Assembly: GCA_937925475.1 (NCBI GenBank)
Contig: CALEWH010000006.1
Span: 1 to 64,000, forward strand
DNA length: 64,000 nt
From: an uncultured Clostridia bacterium
GTDB lineage: Bacteria > Bacillota > Clostridia > Christensenellales > UBA1242
Direction of reading: 5' to 3'
Made by a program: the position numbers and the translations under genes. Shown one piece after another: positions 44,909-53,966 of this stretch (position 1 is the first letter of the stretch; each line of letters opens with the position of its first letter). The notes under the pieces were generated by a model. It ran no database searches and was not told the DNA's origin. It saw only the letters and a program-made list of their open reading frames with translations.

Positions 44909-45232
44909 CTATTCGTTGTCGATTTCAATACCTTGTTTTCTTAGAAGGTCATAATAATTGTCAAATACTTGGTCGATGACTTTGTCGTCTTCTTCAAGAA
45001 CTAGACAATCTTCGTCGTCAATCTCTTCGATAGCAAATACTACTGCTTCGTCTTCGCCTAGTCCGTCCCATTTTTCTACTGGTCTAAGCAAAACATATGT
45101 CTTATCTTCTACTGGAATAACAGCGATTTGTTCAAACTCGTTTTCTTTGTTATTTTCATCATACAATACGATGTTTTCGTCGTTCTTCTCGTCCAACAAC
45201 ATATCTATTGGTGATTTTTTTTGTTCTTTCAT
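44909..45232 (-). CDS. DUF1292 protein (YrzB-like)
   Basis: Short, strongly acidic protein of unknown function. It has the DUF1292 signature: NEFEQIAVIPVEDKTYVLLRPVE and the E..DCLVLEED.. end. 107 residues. Conserved in Firmicutes directly after ruvX, as here (2 bases apart), but the link is only contextual. AGGAG RBS. Confidence 0.9.
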   Translation of the reverse strand: MKEQKKSPIDMLLDEKNDENIVLYDENNKENEFEQIAVIPVEDKTYVLLRPVEKWDGLGEDEAVVFAIEEIDDEDCLVLEEDDKVIDQVFDNYYDLLRKQGIEIDNE

Positions 45233-45234
45233 AA

Positions 45235-45666
45235 TTATTCTCCTTTATGAGTATCAAGATACTCTTGCAATATTATTGTGGCGGCAAGTTTGTCAATTAC
45301 TTTTTTGCGTTTGTCACGACGAACATTTGCCTGCACAAGTATGTTTTCGGCACTCACTGATGTAAGTCTTTCGTCCATAAAGTCGACCGCTATTTCGGAC
45401 TTTTCTACAAGGCGTTTTGCAAACTCCCTTGTCGCCTGAACTCGCTCACCTTCGCTCCCGTCCATATTTAGCGGAAGTCCAAAAACCACTTTCTTTACGC
45501 CTTTCTCTTTTATCAGATTTGACAAATATTCGAGATCGTAATCAAGGTTTTTGCGGGTGAATGTCTCATAAGGACTGGCTATTAAGCGCGTCATATCACT
45601 CATAGATATGCCTATGCGCACTTCACCATAATCAAGACCCATTACTTTGTAAAGCACTTTCTCCAT
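45235..45666 (-). CDS. ruvX: YqgF/RuvX family RNase H-like nuclease
   Basis: RNase H-fold nuclease, called a putative Holliday-junction resolvase; the family also acts in 16S rRNA 5' processing. MGLDYGEVRIG holds the first catalytic Asp, VFGLPLNMDGSEG the middle signature, and DERLTSVSA the Glu motif. About 143 residues from the ATG at 45666; RBS support is weak and a GTG at 45681 or an ATG near 45627 are alternatives. The ruvX-yrzB order matches Bacillus. Confidence 0.92.
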   Translation of the reverse strand: MEKVLYKVMGLDYGEVRIGISMSDMTRLIASPYETFTRKNLDYDLEYLSNLIKEKGVKKVVFGLPLNMDGSEGERVQATREFAKRLVEKSEIAVDFMDERLTSVSAENILVQANVRRDKRKKVIDKLAATIILQEYLDTHKGE

Positions 45667-45712
45667 ACCATATAATAACACAATATATTTGTTTTTTCAA
45701 AGGAAATTTGGA

Positions 45713-45850
45713 TTATTTCAATTTTTCAATTTGTTTTTTTACGGCTTTTTTACCCTTCTCTACCATTTGCATTGCCTTTTCATTGTTGGACACAACTACT
45801 GCCCCCACCATTAGACCTAATGCAAAAAACATTATTGCACAATCTTTCAT
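45713..45850 (-). CDS. Small predicted membrane protein of 45 residues
   Basis: A 46-codon frame (with stop) starting at the ATG at 45850 directly after a GGAGGAG Shine-Dalgarno, the strongest in the region. It encodes one hydrophobic segment (residues 4-20, with two Gly and Val/Ala-rich) followed by a Lys-rich amphipathic tail (about 21-45). It looks like a YtxH-type or small bitopic peptide. No named family is recognised. It lies between the iscU terminator and ruvX, so it may be the first gene of the ruvX-DUF1292 unit. The strong RBS and coherent membrane topology are the basis for calling it. Confidence 0.72.
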   Translation of the reverse strand: MKDCAIMFFALGLMVGAVVVSNNEKAMQMVEKGKKAVKKQIEKLK

Positions 45851-45902
45851 ATATCTCCTCCTTGTATATTTTAAATTGTGCAATTTTTGTAGTTTTATGT
45901 AA

Positions 45903-45928
45903 AAAAGACAACCTTTCGATTGTCTTTT
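45903..45928 (-). terminator. iscU terminator
   Basis: A 9-bp perfect stem (45903-45911 with 45920-45928, 8-base loop) followed by TTTTTT on the minus strand. Confidence 0.85.
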
Positions 45929-45944
45929 AATTATATCTTCACAA

Positions 45945-46748
45945 TTACAACTTTTTAATCTTTTTAGTCAAACTTAAAAAGTTTTTATCAAGTTTTTTAG
46001 CGTTGTCCTTTTTAGCCTTCTTTTCAGCCTTCAACTCTTTGTCTATTCGTTTTAGAGATTTGTTGTCAAACTCAAATACTTCGCCCTTTATTAGGTCGTC
46101 AGTTTTGACTTCTTTTTTCTCTTCTTTTACGACCGCTTTTTCGTTTTCTTTCTTTGCGTTTTTAAGCAAATCCATAGTACTATTCAATTTGCTCAAATTG
46201 GCCTTCTTTTCGTCGTTTTTCGATTTGTTTTCTACGACAACATTTTTGTCTTCGACTTCTTGTTTTGACTTCAATTCGGTCTTTGTTTTGATCTCAGTTG
46301 TGCTAGTGGCAGACGCTTTGGTCTTAGGTGCTTTTGCTGGGTTTTTCTTGCCAGTTTGTTCAGTCTTTGCTTGCTTTGCTTGTTTCTTTCTATACTTTGT
46401 TATCGCGTCTTCGATTGCCTCTTTTGCAAGCACCGAACAGTGGATTTTATGTACAGGAAGTTCGCCAACTTCTTTGATGATTAGGTCGTTGTCAAAGTTT
46501 AGTGCTTGGTCTACTGTCCAACCTTTAATTAGTTCGGTCGCGATACTCGATGATACTATTGCTGCCGCACAGCCAAATGTCTCAAAACTTGCATCTTGAA
46601 TAACATCGTTTTCGTTGATTTTTAGATATATTTTCATAATGTCGCCACACGCAACATTTCCTACTTGACCTATTGCGTTTGCGCCTTTAAGTTTTCCGAC
46701 ATTTTTAGGATTTTTGAATATTTCCATTACCTTTTCATTGTACATCAT
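45945..46748 (-). CDS. iscU: IscU-type Fe-S scaffold with a long charged C-terminal extension
   Basis: Residues 1-121 are an IscU/NifU N-terminal scaffold with the three cluster Cys (C34 in ACGD, C60 in GCAA, C104 in HCSVLA) and Asp36. From about 122 to 267 it carries a low-complexity tail rich in Lys, Glu, Asn and Ala with no Cys, strongly charged and probably disordered, ending in a Lys-rich helix. Normal IscU is about 125-150 residues. The scaffold receives sulfur from the cysteine desulfurase just upstream (2 bases). The tail's role is unknown: it could bind nucleic acid or proteins, or may have arisen by fusion with a small neighbouring gene. Confidence 0.9.
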   Translation of the reverse strand: MMYNEKVMEIFKNPKNVGKLKGANAIGQVGNVACGDIMKIYLKINENDVIQDASFETFGCAAAIVSSSIATELIKGWTVDQALNFDNDLIIKEVGELPVHKIHCSVLAKEAIEDAITKYRKKQAKQAKTEQTGKKNPAKAPKTKASATSTTEIKTKTELKSKQEVEDKNVVVENKSKNDEKKANLSKLNSTMDLLKNAKKENEKAVVKEEKKEVKTDDLIKGEVFEFDNKSLKRIDKELKAEKKAKKDNAKKLDKNFLSLTKKIKKL

Positions 46749-46750
46749 AA

Positions 46751-47929
46751 TTATTCACCTTTTGCCTTTTTCTTTTTTAGTGGGCTCATAGATCTAAGTC
46801 TTTTTACGACTGCTTCAAGTTTTTCTACGACATAATCGACATCGGCTTTGGTGATATCTGCGCCAAATGAGAATCTGATTGCACCATTGCTATCTTCGTG
46901 GCTTAGTCCCATTGCTTTCAAAACATGGCTCTTTTCAAGCGAACCCGAAGCACAAGCCGAACCAGTCGACACAGCGATTCCTTCAAGGTCAAGAAGCATC
47001 AATATGCTCTCGCCTTCGATAAAACGGAAGGATATATTGACAATTCCTGGGGCTTTTTGATTAAGTTTGCCGTTAATTTTTATATCAGGGATTGTGTACT
47101 CAACTTTTTTAATAAAGTAGTCTGTGATAGCTGTTAGTTTGCGATTAACTTCTTTCATATCACGCATATTAAGTTCCATTGCTTTGCCAAAACCTACGAT
47201 TGCTGGAACATTTGATGTGCCACCACGCTTGTTCATTTCTTGCTCGCCACCCATCATAAACTTCTTGATTGGAGTGCCAGTTTTTACATACAATGCGCCT
47301 ACGCCCTTTGGTCCATGAATCTTATGTGATGACATTGATAGTAGGTCGATATGCATATCTACTACATCAAATGGCAAAACCGACATTGCTTGAACTGCGT
47401 CTGTGTGAAAATATGCCTTGTAGTCTTTCAATATCTTGCCGATGGCTTTGATGTTTTGGATAGTGCCTACTTCATTATTGACAGCCATAATCGAAACCAA
47501 AGTTGTGTCAGGACGAAGAGCGTGCAAAAGTTCTTCGACAGATACTAGACCTTCGCTATCTACTGGCAAATATGTTACTTCAAAACCTTCTCTTTCAAGG
47601 TCGGCACAAGACTCCAAAATCGCATGGTGCTCTATCGAACTTACAATAATGTGTTTGCCCTTGCGTGCGTTTGCATATGCCACGCCTTTAATAGCCCAGT
47701 TGTCCGATTCTGTTCCGCCCGATGTGAAGAAAACTTCGTTGCGTTTTGCATTGATGCTCTTTGCTATTATGTCACGAGCCTTGTCCACAGCCTTCGCTGC
47801 TTCACGGCCAAATGAGTGAAGAGAGTTTGCATTGCCATAGTTTGTGGTGAAATATGGCAACATCTCATTAACTACTTCGCCCGCAACCATTGTTGTGGCT
47901 GCATTATCCAAATATACTTTTCTATCCAT
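46751..47929 (-). CDS. Cysteine desulfurase (NifS/IscS family)
   Basis: PLP enzyme that takes sulfur from cysteine for Fe-S clusters and tRNA thiolation. N-terminal [16 protein letters not shown] Lys in [11 protein letters not shown], and the sulfur-accepting Cys in [14 protein letters not shown]. 392 residues, with a short basic tail. It overlaps the end of the Rrf2 gene by 8 bases, and iscU follows. mnmA, which often follows this gene in Firmicutes, is absent here. Start with AAGGAG at 9 bases. Confidence 0.95.
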   Translation of the reverse strand: MDRKVYLDNAATTMVAGEVVNEMLPYFTTNYGNANSLHSFGREAAKAVDKARDIIAKSINAKRNEVFFTSGGTESDNWAIKGVAYANARKGKHIIVSSIEHHAILESCADLEREGFEVTYLPVDSEGLVSVEELLHALRPDTTLVSIMAVNNEVGTIQNIKAIGKILKDYKAYFHTDAVQAMSVLPFDVVDMHIDLLSMSSHKIHGPKGVGALYVKTGTPIKKFMMGGEQEMNKRGGTSNVPAIVGFGKAMELNMRDMKEVNRKLTAITDYFIKKVEYTIPDIKINGKLNQKAPGIVNISFRFIEGESILMLLDLEGIAVSTGSACASGSLEKSHVLKAMGLSHEDSNGAIRFSFGADITKADVDYVVEKLEAVVKRLRSMSPLKKKKAKGE

Positions 47930-48326
47930 TTGTTTGTTCTCCTTTAATCATATCTTGAAGAGTTATGCTGTCCAAGACTTCGTTTAGATTGTCATAAATT
48001 ACTTTGAAAATGTTTTTGTTGGGACATGCTGTGTTGTCGCACTTGCCCGATTTTGCACAGTCACTAAAAACCAAATCCTTTTCTAACACCCTGAGTACTT
48101 GCCCGATTGTAATCTCGCTTGGATCTTTTGCAATCTCATATCCACCAGTTGTGCCACGAGATGTTTTCACAAGCCCACCGCGACGCAACATACCTAGTAC
48201 CTTTTCAAGATACGGCTGTGTCACAAGTGTTTCGGTCGACAATTCTTTAAGCGTCATCGTGTGACTAGACTTGGCTAAGTGATACAAAGCATTAAGCCCA
48301 TAACGGCTTTTTGTTGATAATTTCAT
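47922..48326 (-). CDS. Rrf2 family transcriptional regulator (IscR/CymR type)
   Basis: Winged-helix dimeric regulator of sulfur or Fe-S genes. [18 protein letters not shown] start, HTH around residues 25-50, and a Cys triad [13 protein letters not shown] near 90-103 matching the [2Fe-2S]-ligand spacing of IscR, whereas CymR lacks it; so a cluster-sensing regulator is likely. 134 residues. First gene of the regulator-desulfurase-scaffold operon, with a near-consensus promoter. Confidence 0.92.
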   Translation of the reverse strand: MKLSTKSRYGLNALYHLAKSSHTMTLKELSTETLVTQPYLEKVLGMLRRGGLVKTSRGTTGGYEIAKDPSEITIGQVLRVLEKDLVFSDCAKSGKCDNTACPNKNIFKVIYDNLNEVLDSITLQDMIKGEQTNG

Positions 48327-48352
48327 AATCCCTACCTTTTTAGTCCGAATTA

Positions 48353-48381
48353 ATTATATGAGATAAATGAGTGCTTGTCAA
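48353..48381 (-). promoter_or_regulatory. Promoter of the Rrf2-desulfurase-iscU operon
   Basis: Minus strand TTGACA (48376-48381), 17-base spacer, TATAAT (48353-48358): full consensus. Downstream of the -10 lies GGACTAAAA, similar to a half-site of Rrf2/IscR operators, so autorepression is plausible but weakly supported. Confidence 0.8.
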
Positions 48382-48427
48382 TAGTTATTTATTAATAATT
48401 TTATTAATTGTGAAAAAAAACATAAAA

Positions 48428-48445
48428 AAAGACCCTAAGGTCTTT
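48428..48445 (-). terminator. trxA terminator
   Basis: A 7-bp stem (AAAGACC/GGTCTTT, 4-base loop) followed by TTTT on the minus strand, three bases after the thioredoxin gene. Confidence 0.8.
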
Positions 48446-48447
48446 AA

Positions 48448-48768
48448 TTATAGATATTGGTCAAACAACTCTTTTGTTTGATTAAGGTTTCTAAATCCAA
48501 CAATTTTATCTATTTCTGCTCCGTCTTTATAAAAAATCATTGTAGGAACACTCATAATGCCGTTTATTTTGCAAAGTTTTTCGTTTTGGTCAACATCGAC
48601 TTCGGCAATTTTGATGTCTTTGTATTTTGGGTCTTTGATTTGGGCAAAAATTGCACTTTGCATTCTACAAGGACCGCACCAAGTTCCATAAAACTTTACA
48701 ACAACTAGGCTATTATATTCCAAAACCTCTTGTTCAAAATTTTTCTCGTTTACATCTACATAAATCAT
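48448..48768 (-). CDS. trxA: Thioredoxin
   Basis: Small disulfide reductase with the active site WCGPCR (about residues 30-35), the VDVDQN strand and cis-Pro in SVPTMIFYKDG. 106 residues. AGGAG RBS. It follows tcdA after 41 bases and precedes the Fe-S operon, which lies beyond a terminator. It is probably the housekeeping TrxA or a close paralogue; copy number elsewhere is unknown. Confidence 0.93.
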   Translation of the reverse strand: MIYVDVNEKNFEQEVLEYNSLVVVKFYGTWCGPCRMQSAIFAQIKDPKYKDIKIAEVDVDQNEKLCKINGIMSVPTMIFYKDGAEIDKIVGFRNLNQTKELFDQYL

Positions 48769-48809
48769 AATTTGCTCCTAATATATCTTTTGCAAAAAAC
48801 AAACTAATA

Positions 48810-49484
48810 TTACTTTATAATGTCATTTACAACAACACTTGCAATAACACAGCCACACATTGCAGGATAGTACGAAATACTACCTACCACTCTTCCATTT
48901 GAAACGCGGTCTTGTGAAGTAAACACAACTTGATGGCTGGTCACTCCTTCTTCTTTCAAACGCTTTCTTAGGATTTTTGCAAGGCCATCATTGTGTGTAT
49001 GGAAGATATCACAACACTTAAACTCAGGCACGCTATATCTATTGCCTGCGCCCATTGCACTAATCGACTTCACATCCAATTTGTGACACTCTTTTATGAG
49101 GTCAATTTTATCTGTCACAGTGTCTATTGCGTCCACGATATAATCATAACTGCCTAAATTAAAATCTTGCAAGTTGTCTTTGTTTACTTTTGCATTAATT
49201 GCAGTGATGTTGATATCAGGGTTAATATCCAAAATTCTGGCTTTAAATGCGTCTGTTTTTAGTTTTCCAATAGTACTATGCAAAGCCACAATTTGACGAT
49301 TTATGTTTGTCACATCGACCACATCATAATCGACTATTGTAAGACTGCCTAGCCCTGCTCTAGCAAGCATTTCAGCGACATATCCGCCTACTCCGCCGAC
49401 ACCAAAAACAATGACTTTTGCGTCTTTCAATTTGTCCAAATTTGACTTGCCTATAAGCAATTCTGTCCTATCACAAAACCCCAT
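48810..49484 (-). CDS. tcdA: tRNA threonylcarbamoyladenosine dehydratase (TcdA/YgdL)
   Basis: E1-like ATP-dependent enzyme that cyclises t6A37 in tRNA. Nucleotide loop VFGVGGVGGYVAE, the VDYDVVDVTNINRQ signature, DAIDTVTDK and the C-terminal CGCV segment with conserved Cys. 224 residues, the short form like YrvM. One base after hisS stop, as in the hisS-yrvM grouping of Firmicutes. Confidence 0.93.
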   Translation of the reverse strand: MGFCDRTELLIGKSNLDKLKDAKVIVFGVGGVGGYVAEMLARAGLGSLTIVDYDVVDVTNINRQIVALHSTIGKLKTDAFKARILDINPDINITAINAKVNKDNLQDFNLGSYDYIVDAIDTVTDKIDLIKECHKLDVKSISAMGAGNRYSVPEFKCCDIFHTHNDGLAKILRKRLKEEGVTSHQVVFTSQDRVSNGRVVGSISYYPAMCGCVIASVVVNDIIK

Positions 49485-49485
49485 A

Positions 49486-50733
49486 CTAACCTCTCAAATA
49501 ATCAAAAATTTCTTTTTGTCTTACTTGTTCTTGAACACCTGTTTGCATATTTTTAACTGTGAAAACTTTATTGTTTATTTCGTCATCACCAACAGTGATT
49601 ACATATCTCACATTAAGTTTGTCCGCATACTTAAATTGTGCTTTTAGACTCCTTAACATCAAGTCCATTTCCACACAATATCCCTTGTCTCTAAGTGCCT
49701 TTGCAAGTGACACTACAAACTCGTCATTTTGGGTTGCACTAGCAATATATATGTCCACTTTATTTGGATTTTCAATCTCTATGCCTTTGTTTTCTAGATA
49801 CAATAGCAGTCTTTCAATCCCTATTCCAAAGCCTATTACTGGTGTGGATTTGCCACCAAGTTCTTCGATAAGATTGTTGTATCTGCCACCGCCACCAAGT
49901 GCGTTTTGACCAAGTTTTTTGTCGTCATCTACAAACTCAAACACGATATTTGTGTAGTAGTCGATGCCACGAACAAGTTTTGGGTCAACTCTAAAATTGA
50001 TTTCTTCGACAGAAAGCAATCTTTGCAAGTGGTCAAAGTGCTCTTTACACTCATCACACAAACAGTCTTCAATAGAAGGAATATCCTTCAATATTGCCTT
50101 ACACTCTTCGCTCTTGCAGTCTAGCATACGAAGTGGATTTTGTTTGTATCGGCGATTGCAGTCATCACACATTTCTGATAGGTGTGGTTTTACATATTCC
50201 TTGATAATCTCAATATATTTTTTACGACATTCTGCACAGCCAAGGTTGTTTATGCTGACAGTAGGATTTATCCCAAAAGCGCGATAAAACTCAGTCGCAA
50301 TCATAATAGTTTCGACTTCGGCAAGAACTGAGTTTGAGCCATACACTTCAAGACCAAATTGGTGGTGTTGTCTTAGTCTTCCTGCTTGCGGACGCTCATA
50401 ACGAAAACAAGGTGTAATATAAAACATCTTTAATGGCATTGTTTCGTTGAAAAGTCCGTTTTCGATAAAACTACGCGCAACCCCCGCAGTTCCTTCTGGT
50501 TTTAGGGTGATTGACCTTCCGCCTTTATCTAAAAAGGTGTACATTTCTTTGTTTACTATATCGCTAGACTCGCCCACGCCTCTTACAAACAACTCAGTAT
50601 GTTCGAACATTGGTGTGCGGATCTCTTTTAAGTTGTATTTGCGTGCTAGGTCATATGCTACTTCTTGCACTTTTTGCCATTTATAACTCTCACTTGGCAA
50701 AACATCTTTTGTTCCTTTTGGAATATTTATCAT
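49486..50733 (-). CDS. hisS: Histidyl-tRNA synthetase
   Basis: Charges tRNA-His. Class II motif 2 RYERPQAGRLRQHHQFG, motif 3 GFGIGIERLL, and an inserted Cys-rich segment (about 170-245, several CxxC pairs) typical of Firmicute HisRS. 415 residues. Good RBS. It follows hslU after 19 bases. Confidence 0.96.
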   Translation of the reverse strand: MINIPKGTKDVLPSESYKWQKVQEVAYDLARKYNLKEIRTPMFEHTELFVRGVGESSDIVNKEMYTFLDKGGRSITLKPEGTAGVARSFIENGLFNETMPLKMFYITPCFRYERPQAGRLRQHHQFGLEVYGSNSVLAEVETIMIATEFYRAFGINPTVSINNLGCAECRKKYIEIIKEYVKPHLSEMCDDCNRRYKQNPLRMLDCKSEECKAILKDIPSIEDCLCDECKEHFDHLQRLLSVEEINFRVDPKLVRGIDYYTNIVFEFVDDDKKLGQNALGGGGRYNNLIEELGGKSTPVIGFGIGIERLLLYLENKGIEIENPNKVDIYIASATQNDEFVVSLAKALRDKGYCVEMDLMLRSLKAQFKYADKLNVRYVITVGDDEINNKVFTVKNMQTGVQEQVRQKEIFDYLRG

Positions 50734-50752
50734 ACTTTCTCCTAATATAATG

Positions 50753-52063
50753 CTAGATTATATACTTGCTTAAATCATATTTCTTTGTTGTGTCTTTCAA
50801 GGCATTATCAACATACTTCTCATCAACCACAATGTCCATTACTGGATGATCACCGTTTGCATTAAACGATATGTCTTCAAGAACCATTTCTAGTATGTTG
50901 TGTAGGCGTCTTGCACCTAGATTCTCGCTTGTTTCGTTTTCATTTTCGGCTATCTCGCTTATTCGTTTAAGCGCTTCTGGGGTGAACGACAAATTGATGT
51001 TGTCGACTCCAAGTAATTGAGAATATTGAAGAGTAAGAGCGTTTTTAGGTTGGGTCAAAATCTTGTAAAAATCGTCTTTATTAAGGTTTTGCAACTCAAC
51101 TCTTATTGGAAAACGACCTTGAAACTCAGGAATCAAGTCCTCAACTTTGCTCACATGGAATGCGCCCGCTGCGATAAACAAAATGTAGTCAGTCTTAATT
51201 ACGCCATATTTTGTAGTAACAGTGCTTCCTTCTACAAGTGGCAAAATATCTCTTTGAACACCTTCTCTACTAACATCTGGACCTTTACTTGCGCCTTTTC
51301 CAGCGATTTTGTCGATCTCGTCAATAAAGATTATGCCTTCTTGCTCAGCGCGTCTTATTGCTTCACTATTAACGCTATCTGAGTCAATAAGTTTGTCACT
51401 TTCTTCTGTCATTAGTAGTTCGATGGCTTTTGCGACAGTAACTTTTTTCTTATGGCGTGGTTGTGGGAAAATACTTCCCAACACATTTGAAAAATCAATG
51501 TCTGGTCCCATATTTGCCATAAGTCCAATAGGTTTTGGCGCTTCGGCAATGTTTAACTCAATAGTTTCATTGTCGCATTTACCACTGTCAATGTCTGCAA
51601 ACAACTCTTTTCTTATCTCATCATCTGGCTTTTCAGGATTTTGGGATTTGCGTGTAGCAAACATACTATCTACAATCTTATTAATAACATTTGTGCGGGC
51701 TTTGACCTTGACTTCTTGCATCTTTTCTTCTTTGACTAGTCTAATTGACACATCGACCAAATCCCTTATCATACTCTCACAGTCACGACCTACATAACCT
51801 ACTTCTGTAAATTTTGTGGCTTCGACTTTTACAAATGGCGCTTTAACAAGTTTTGCAAGTCTTCTAGCAATCTCGGTTTTGCCGACACCAGTAGGTCCTT
51901 GCATAATGATGTTTTTAGGTGTGATTTCATCACGCATCTCCTTAGGAAGTTGGCTACGACGATAACGGTTTCTAAGCGCAATAGCAACCGCTTTTTTTGC
52001 ATTGGCTTGACCGATAATATATTTGTCAAGTTCGTTTACTATTTGTTTTGGTGACAAATCCAT
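50753..52063 (-). CDS. hslU: ATP-dependent protease ATPase subunit HslU
   Basis: AAA+ unfoldase of the HslUV (ClpYQ) protease. Walker A GPTGVGKTE, Walker B IIFIDEIDKIAGK and the C-terminal tail ending LSKYII that docks in HslV. 436 residues. One base after hslV stop. In Bacillus codY follows; here hisS does. Confidence 0.96.
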   Translation of the reverse strand: MDLSPKQIVNELDKYIIGQANAKKAVAIALRNRYRRSQLPKEMRDEITPKNIIMQGPTGVGKTEIARRLAKLVKAPFVKVEATKFTEVGYVGRDCESMIRDLVDVSIRLVKEEKMQEVKVKARTNVINKIVDSMFATRKSQNPEKPDDEIRKELFADIDSGKCDNETIELNIAEAPKPIGLMANMGPDIDFSNVLGSIFPQPRHKKKVTVAKAIELLMTEESDKLIDSDSVNSEAIRRAEQEGIIFIDEIDKIAGKGASKGPDVSREGVQRDILPLVEGSTVTTKYGVIKTDYILFIAAGAFHVSKVEDLIPEFQGRFPIRVELQNLNKDDFYKILTQPKNALTLQYSQLLGVDNINLSFTPEALKRISEIAENENETSENLGARRLHNILEMVLEDISFNANGDHPVMDIVVDEKYVDNALKDTTKKYDLSKYII

Positions 52064-52064
52064 A

Positions 52065-52598
52065 CTACACCTCCTCGCAAGTTATGTGGTGATTTGTGTA
52101 CACACAAATGTCACCAGCTATTTCTATACATTTTATGGCTATTTCTCTTGCAGATAGATTTGTGTTTTGAATAAGCGCACGGCCTGCTGCAAGTGCATAG
52201 TTTCCGCCACTGCCGATAGCTACAACATTGTTTTCAGGCTCAATGACTTCTCCACCACCCGATATCATAAGTAGTTTGTGCTCATCAGCAACAATCATAA
52301 GCGCGTCAAGTTTGCGTATATATTTGTCATCTCTAAATCCTATTGCCATCTCAACAGCACTACGCATCAAATTTCCACTAAATTTTTGCAAAAGTTCTTC
52401 AAATCGAGCCGACAACGCAAATGCGTCAGCAACAGATCCTGCAAATCCAATAACCACACGATCATTGTATATTCGTCTTACTTTTACTGCGTTGCCTTTC
52501 ATAATTACATGCTCGCCTACTGTGACTTGTCCATCACCGGCAATAGCAGTTTTTCCATCTTTTTTTATTGCTACGATAGTAGTTCCTCTAAATTCCAT
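52065..52598 (-). CDS. hslV: ATP-dependent protease subunit HslV
   Basis: Proteasome-like peptidase of HslUV. TTIVAIKKDGKTAIAGDGQ holds the Thr that forms the N-terminal nucleophile, and IGSGGNYALAAGRAL is conserved. From the ATG at 52598 (AAGGAG 5 bases upstream) the first Thr is residue 6, so a short propeptide of 5 residues must be removed, unlike the E. coli form where Thr follows Met. About 177 residues. A GTG 6 bases further up is unlikely. Confidence 0.95.
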   Translation of the reverse strand: MEFRGTTIVAIKKDGKTAIAGDGQVTVGEHVIMKGNAVKVRRIYNDRVVIGFAGSVADAFALSARFEELLQKFSGNLMRSAVEMAIGFRDDKYIRKLDALMIVADEHKLLMISGGGEVIEPENNVVAIGSGGNYALAAGRALIQNTNLSAREIAIKCIEIAGDICVYTNHHITCEEV

Positions 52599-52618
52599 AA
52601 GCACTCCTTGTTTTGTTT

Positions 52619-52647
52619 ATTATATCATAACTATTTTACTATTTCAA
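52619..52647 (-). promoter_or_regulatory. hslV promoter
   Basis: Minus strand TTGAAA (52642-52647), 17-base spacer, TATAAT (52619-52624), 20 bases before the hslV ATG and just after the trmFO stop. Confidence 0.8.
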
Positions 52648-52649
52648 AT

Positions 52650-53966
52650 CTAAATATCCAATTTGTTTTTGTTAATATCCTCTAAAATACACTTTTTCGA
52701 CAAATCATACAGCATAAGATTTTTTTGTTTTTTATCTCTAATGTCAGAATATTCGCCCAGATTTATAAGACCCATATTACTCGACATAGGTTGGAACGAT
52801 GACGGATTGGCATTGGATATATAATGCGACAAAGCACCTATCATTGTGTGAATATCCCACTTTATAGGATCTTGTCCCGACATCATGCGTGCCATATTTA
52901 TTCCACACACAAGTCCACTACTTATACTCTCAATGTATCCTTCTACTCCGCTAAGTTGACCTGCAATAAAAACATTTGGATATTTTTTCATTTGATAATT
53001 GTCAATGCTTAGTGGTGAATTAATATATGTATTTCGGTGCATAGTCCCATATCTCAAAAACTCAGCATTTTTAAGCCCTGGGATAAGTGAGAAAATGCGT
53101 TTTTGCTCAGGATATGTAAGATTGGTCTGAAATCCGACCATATTGTAATAATCATTGTGGACTGTTTCCCTGCGAAGTTGGACGACCGCATAAGGTCGCT
53201 TTCCAGTGTGTGGATCTATAATCCCGACAGGTTTTAGTGGCCCAAAACGCATTGTATCCACCCCGCGTTTTGCAAGCACTTCAATCGGCATACATCCTTC
53301 AAAAACCTTGTGATTTTCAAAGTCACGCAGTTTTACAATTTCGCCATTAACAAGTTCTTTTTGAAACAACAAATATTCGTCCTTTTCAAAAGGCAAATTG
53401 ATATAATCACTTGTTCCTTTGCCATAGCGGTCGGCCTCAAAAGCGATATTAAAGTCTATTGTATCGTAATTTACGATAGGCGCTATCGCATCAAAAAAGT
53501 ACAGATAATCCTCACCTATAAGGTTTTTTATAGTATCGCTTAGTCCTTCGCTGGTCAGAGGTCCTGTCGCGATTATTGTAGGAGAACTTGTATCTATATC
53601 TGTGACTTCTTCTTCAATCAGATGAAAACCTTTCAAGCCTTTCAGTGTCTTTGTCACAAGTGCACTAAAATCGTCACGATTGACTGCGAGAGCATTGCCC
53701 GCAGGAACACGCGTGCTATCGGCACACTTAATAACAAGAGAGTCAAGTAGTCTTAACTCATTTTTAAGTATGCCACCTGCTGTGGCTGGGTCGTCACTTT
53801 TTAGGCTGTTGCTACAAACAAGTTCGCATAGGTTTGGGTTTTTATGAGCGGGAGAAAACTTGACAGGCTTCATTTCGTACATCTCGACTTCAAAACCGCG
53901 TTTTAAAAGTTGATATGCCGCTTCACAGCCCGCAAGTCCCCCACCTATTATTTTAATTGGTTTCAT
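52650..53966 (-). CDS. trmFO: Folate/FAD-dependent tRNA uracil-54 methyltransferase TrmFO
   Basis: Methylates U54 of the tRNA T-loop using methylene-THF and FAD. N-terminal dinucleotide motif GGGLAGCEAAYQL, the LCELVCSNSLKSDD block, and the GLVCGINMARM motif. 438 residues. Overlaps the topA end by 14 bases in the topA-gid order of Bacillus. One Met-Lys-Pro start with GTGGGGG upstream. Confidence 0.96.
   Translation of the reverse strand: MKPIKIIGGGLAGCEAAYQLLKRGFEVEMYEMKPVKFSPAHKNPNLCELVCSNSLKSDDPATAGGILKNELRLLDSLVIKCADSTRVPAGNALAVNRDDFSALVTKTLKGLKGFHLIEEEVTDIDTSSPTIIATGPLTSEGLSDTIKNLIGEDYLYFFDAIAPIVNYDTIDFNIAFEADRYGKGTSDYINLPFEKDEYLLFQKELVNGEIVKLRDFENHKVFEGCMPIEVLAKRGVDTMRFGPLKPVGIIDPHTGKRPYAVVQLRRETVHNDYYNMVGFQTNLTYPEQKRIFSLIPGLKNAEFLRYGTMHRNTYINSPLSIDNYQMKKYPNVFIAGQLSGVEGYIESISSGLVCGINMARMMSGQDPIKWDIHTMIGALSHYISNANPSSFQPMSSNMGLINLGEYSDIRDKKQKNLMLYDLSKKCILEDINKNKLDI

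Noticed and set aside
46003..46599. Plus-strand 198-codon frame rich in Phe and Ser opposite iscU
   Set aside because: It arises from the Lys/Glu-rich codons of the iscU tail read in reverse; no RBS and composition typical of a shadow.
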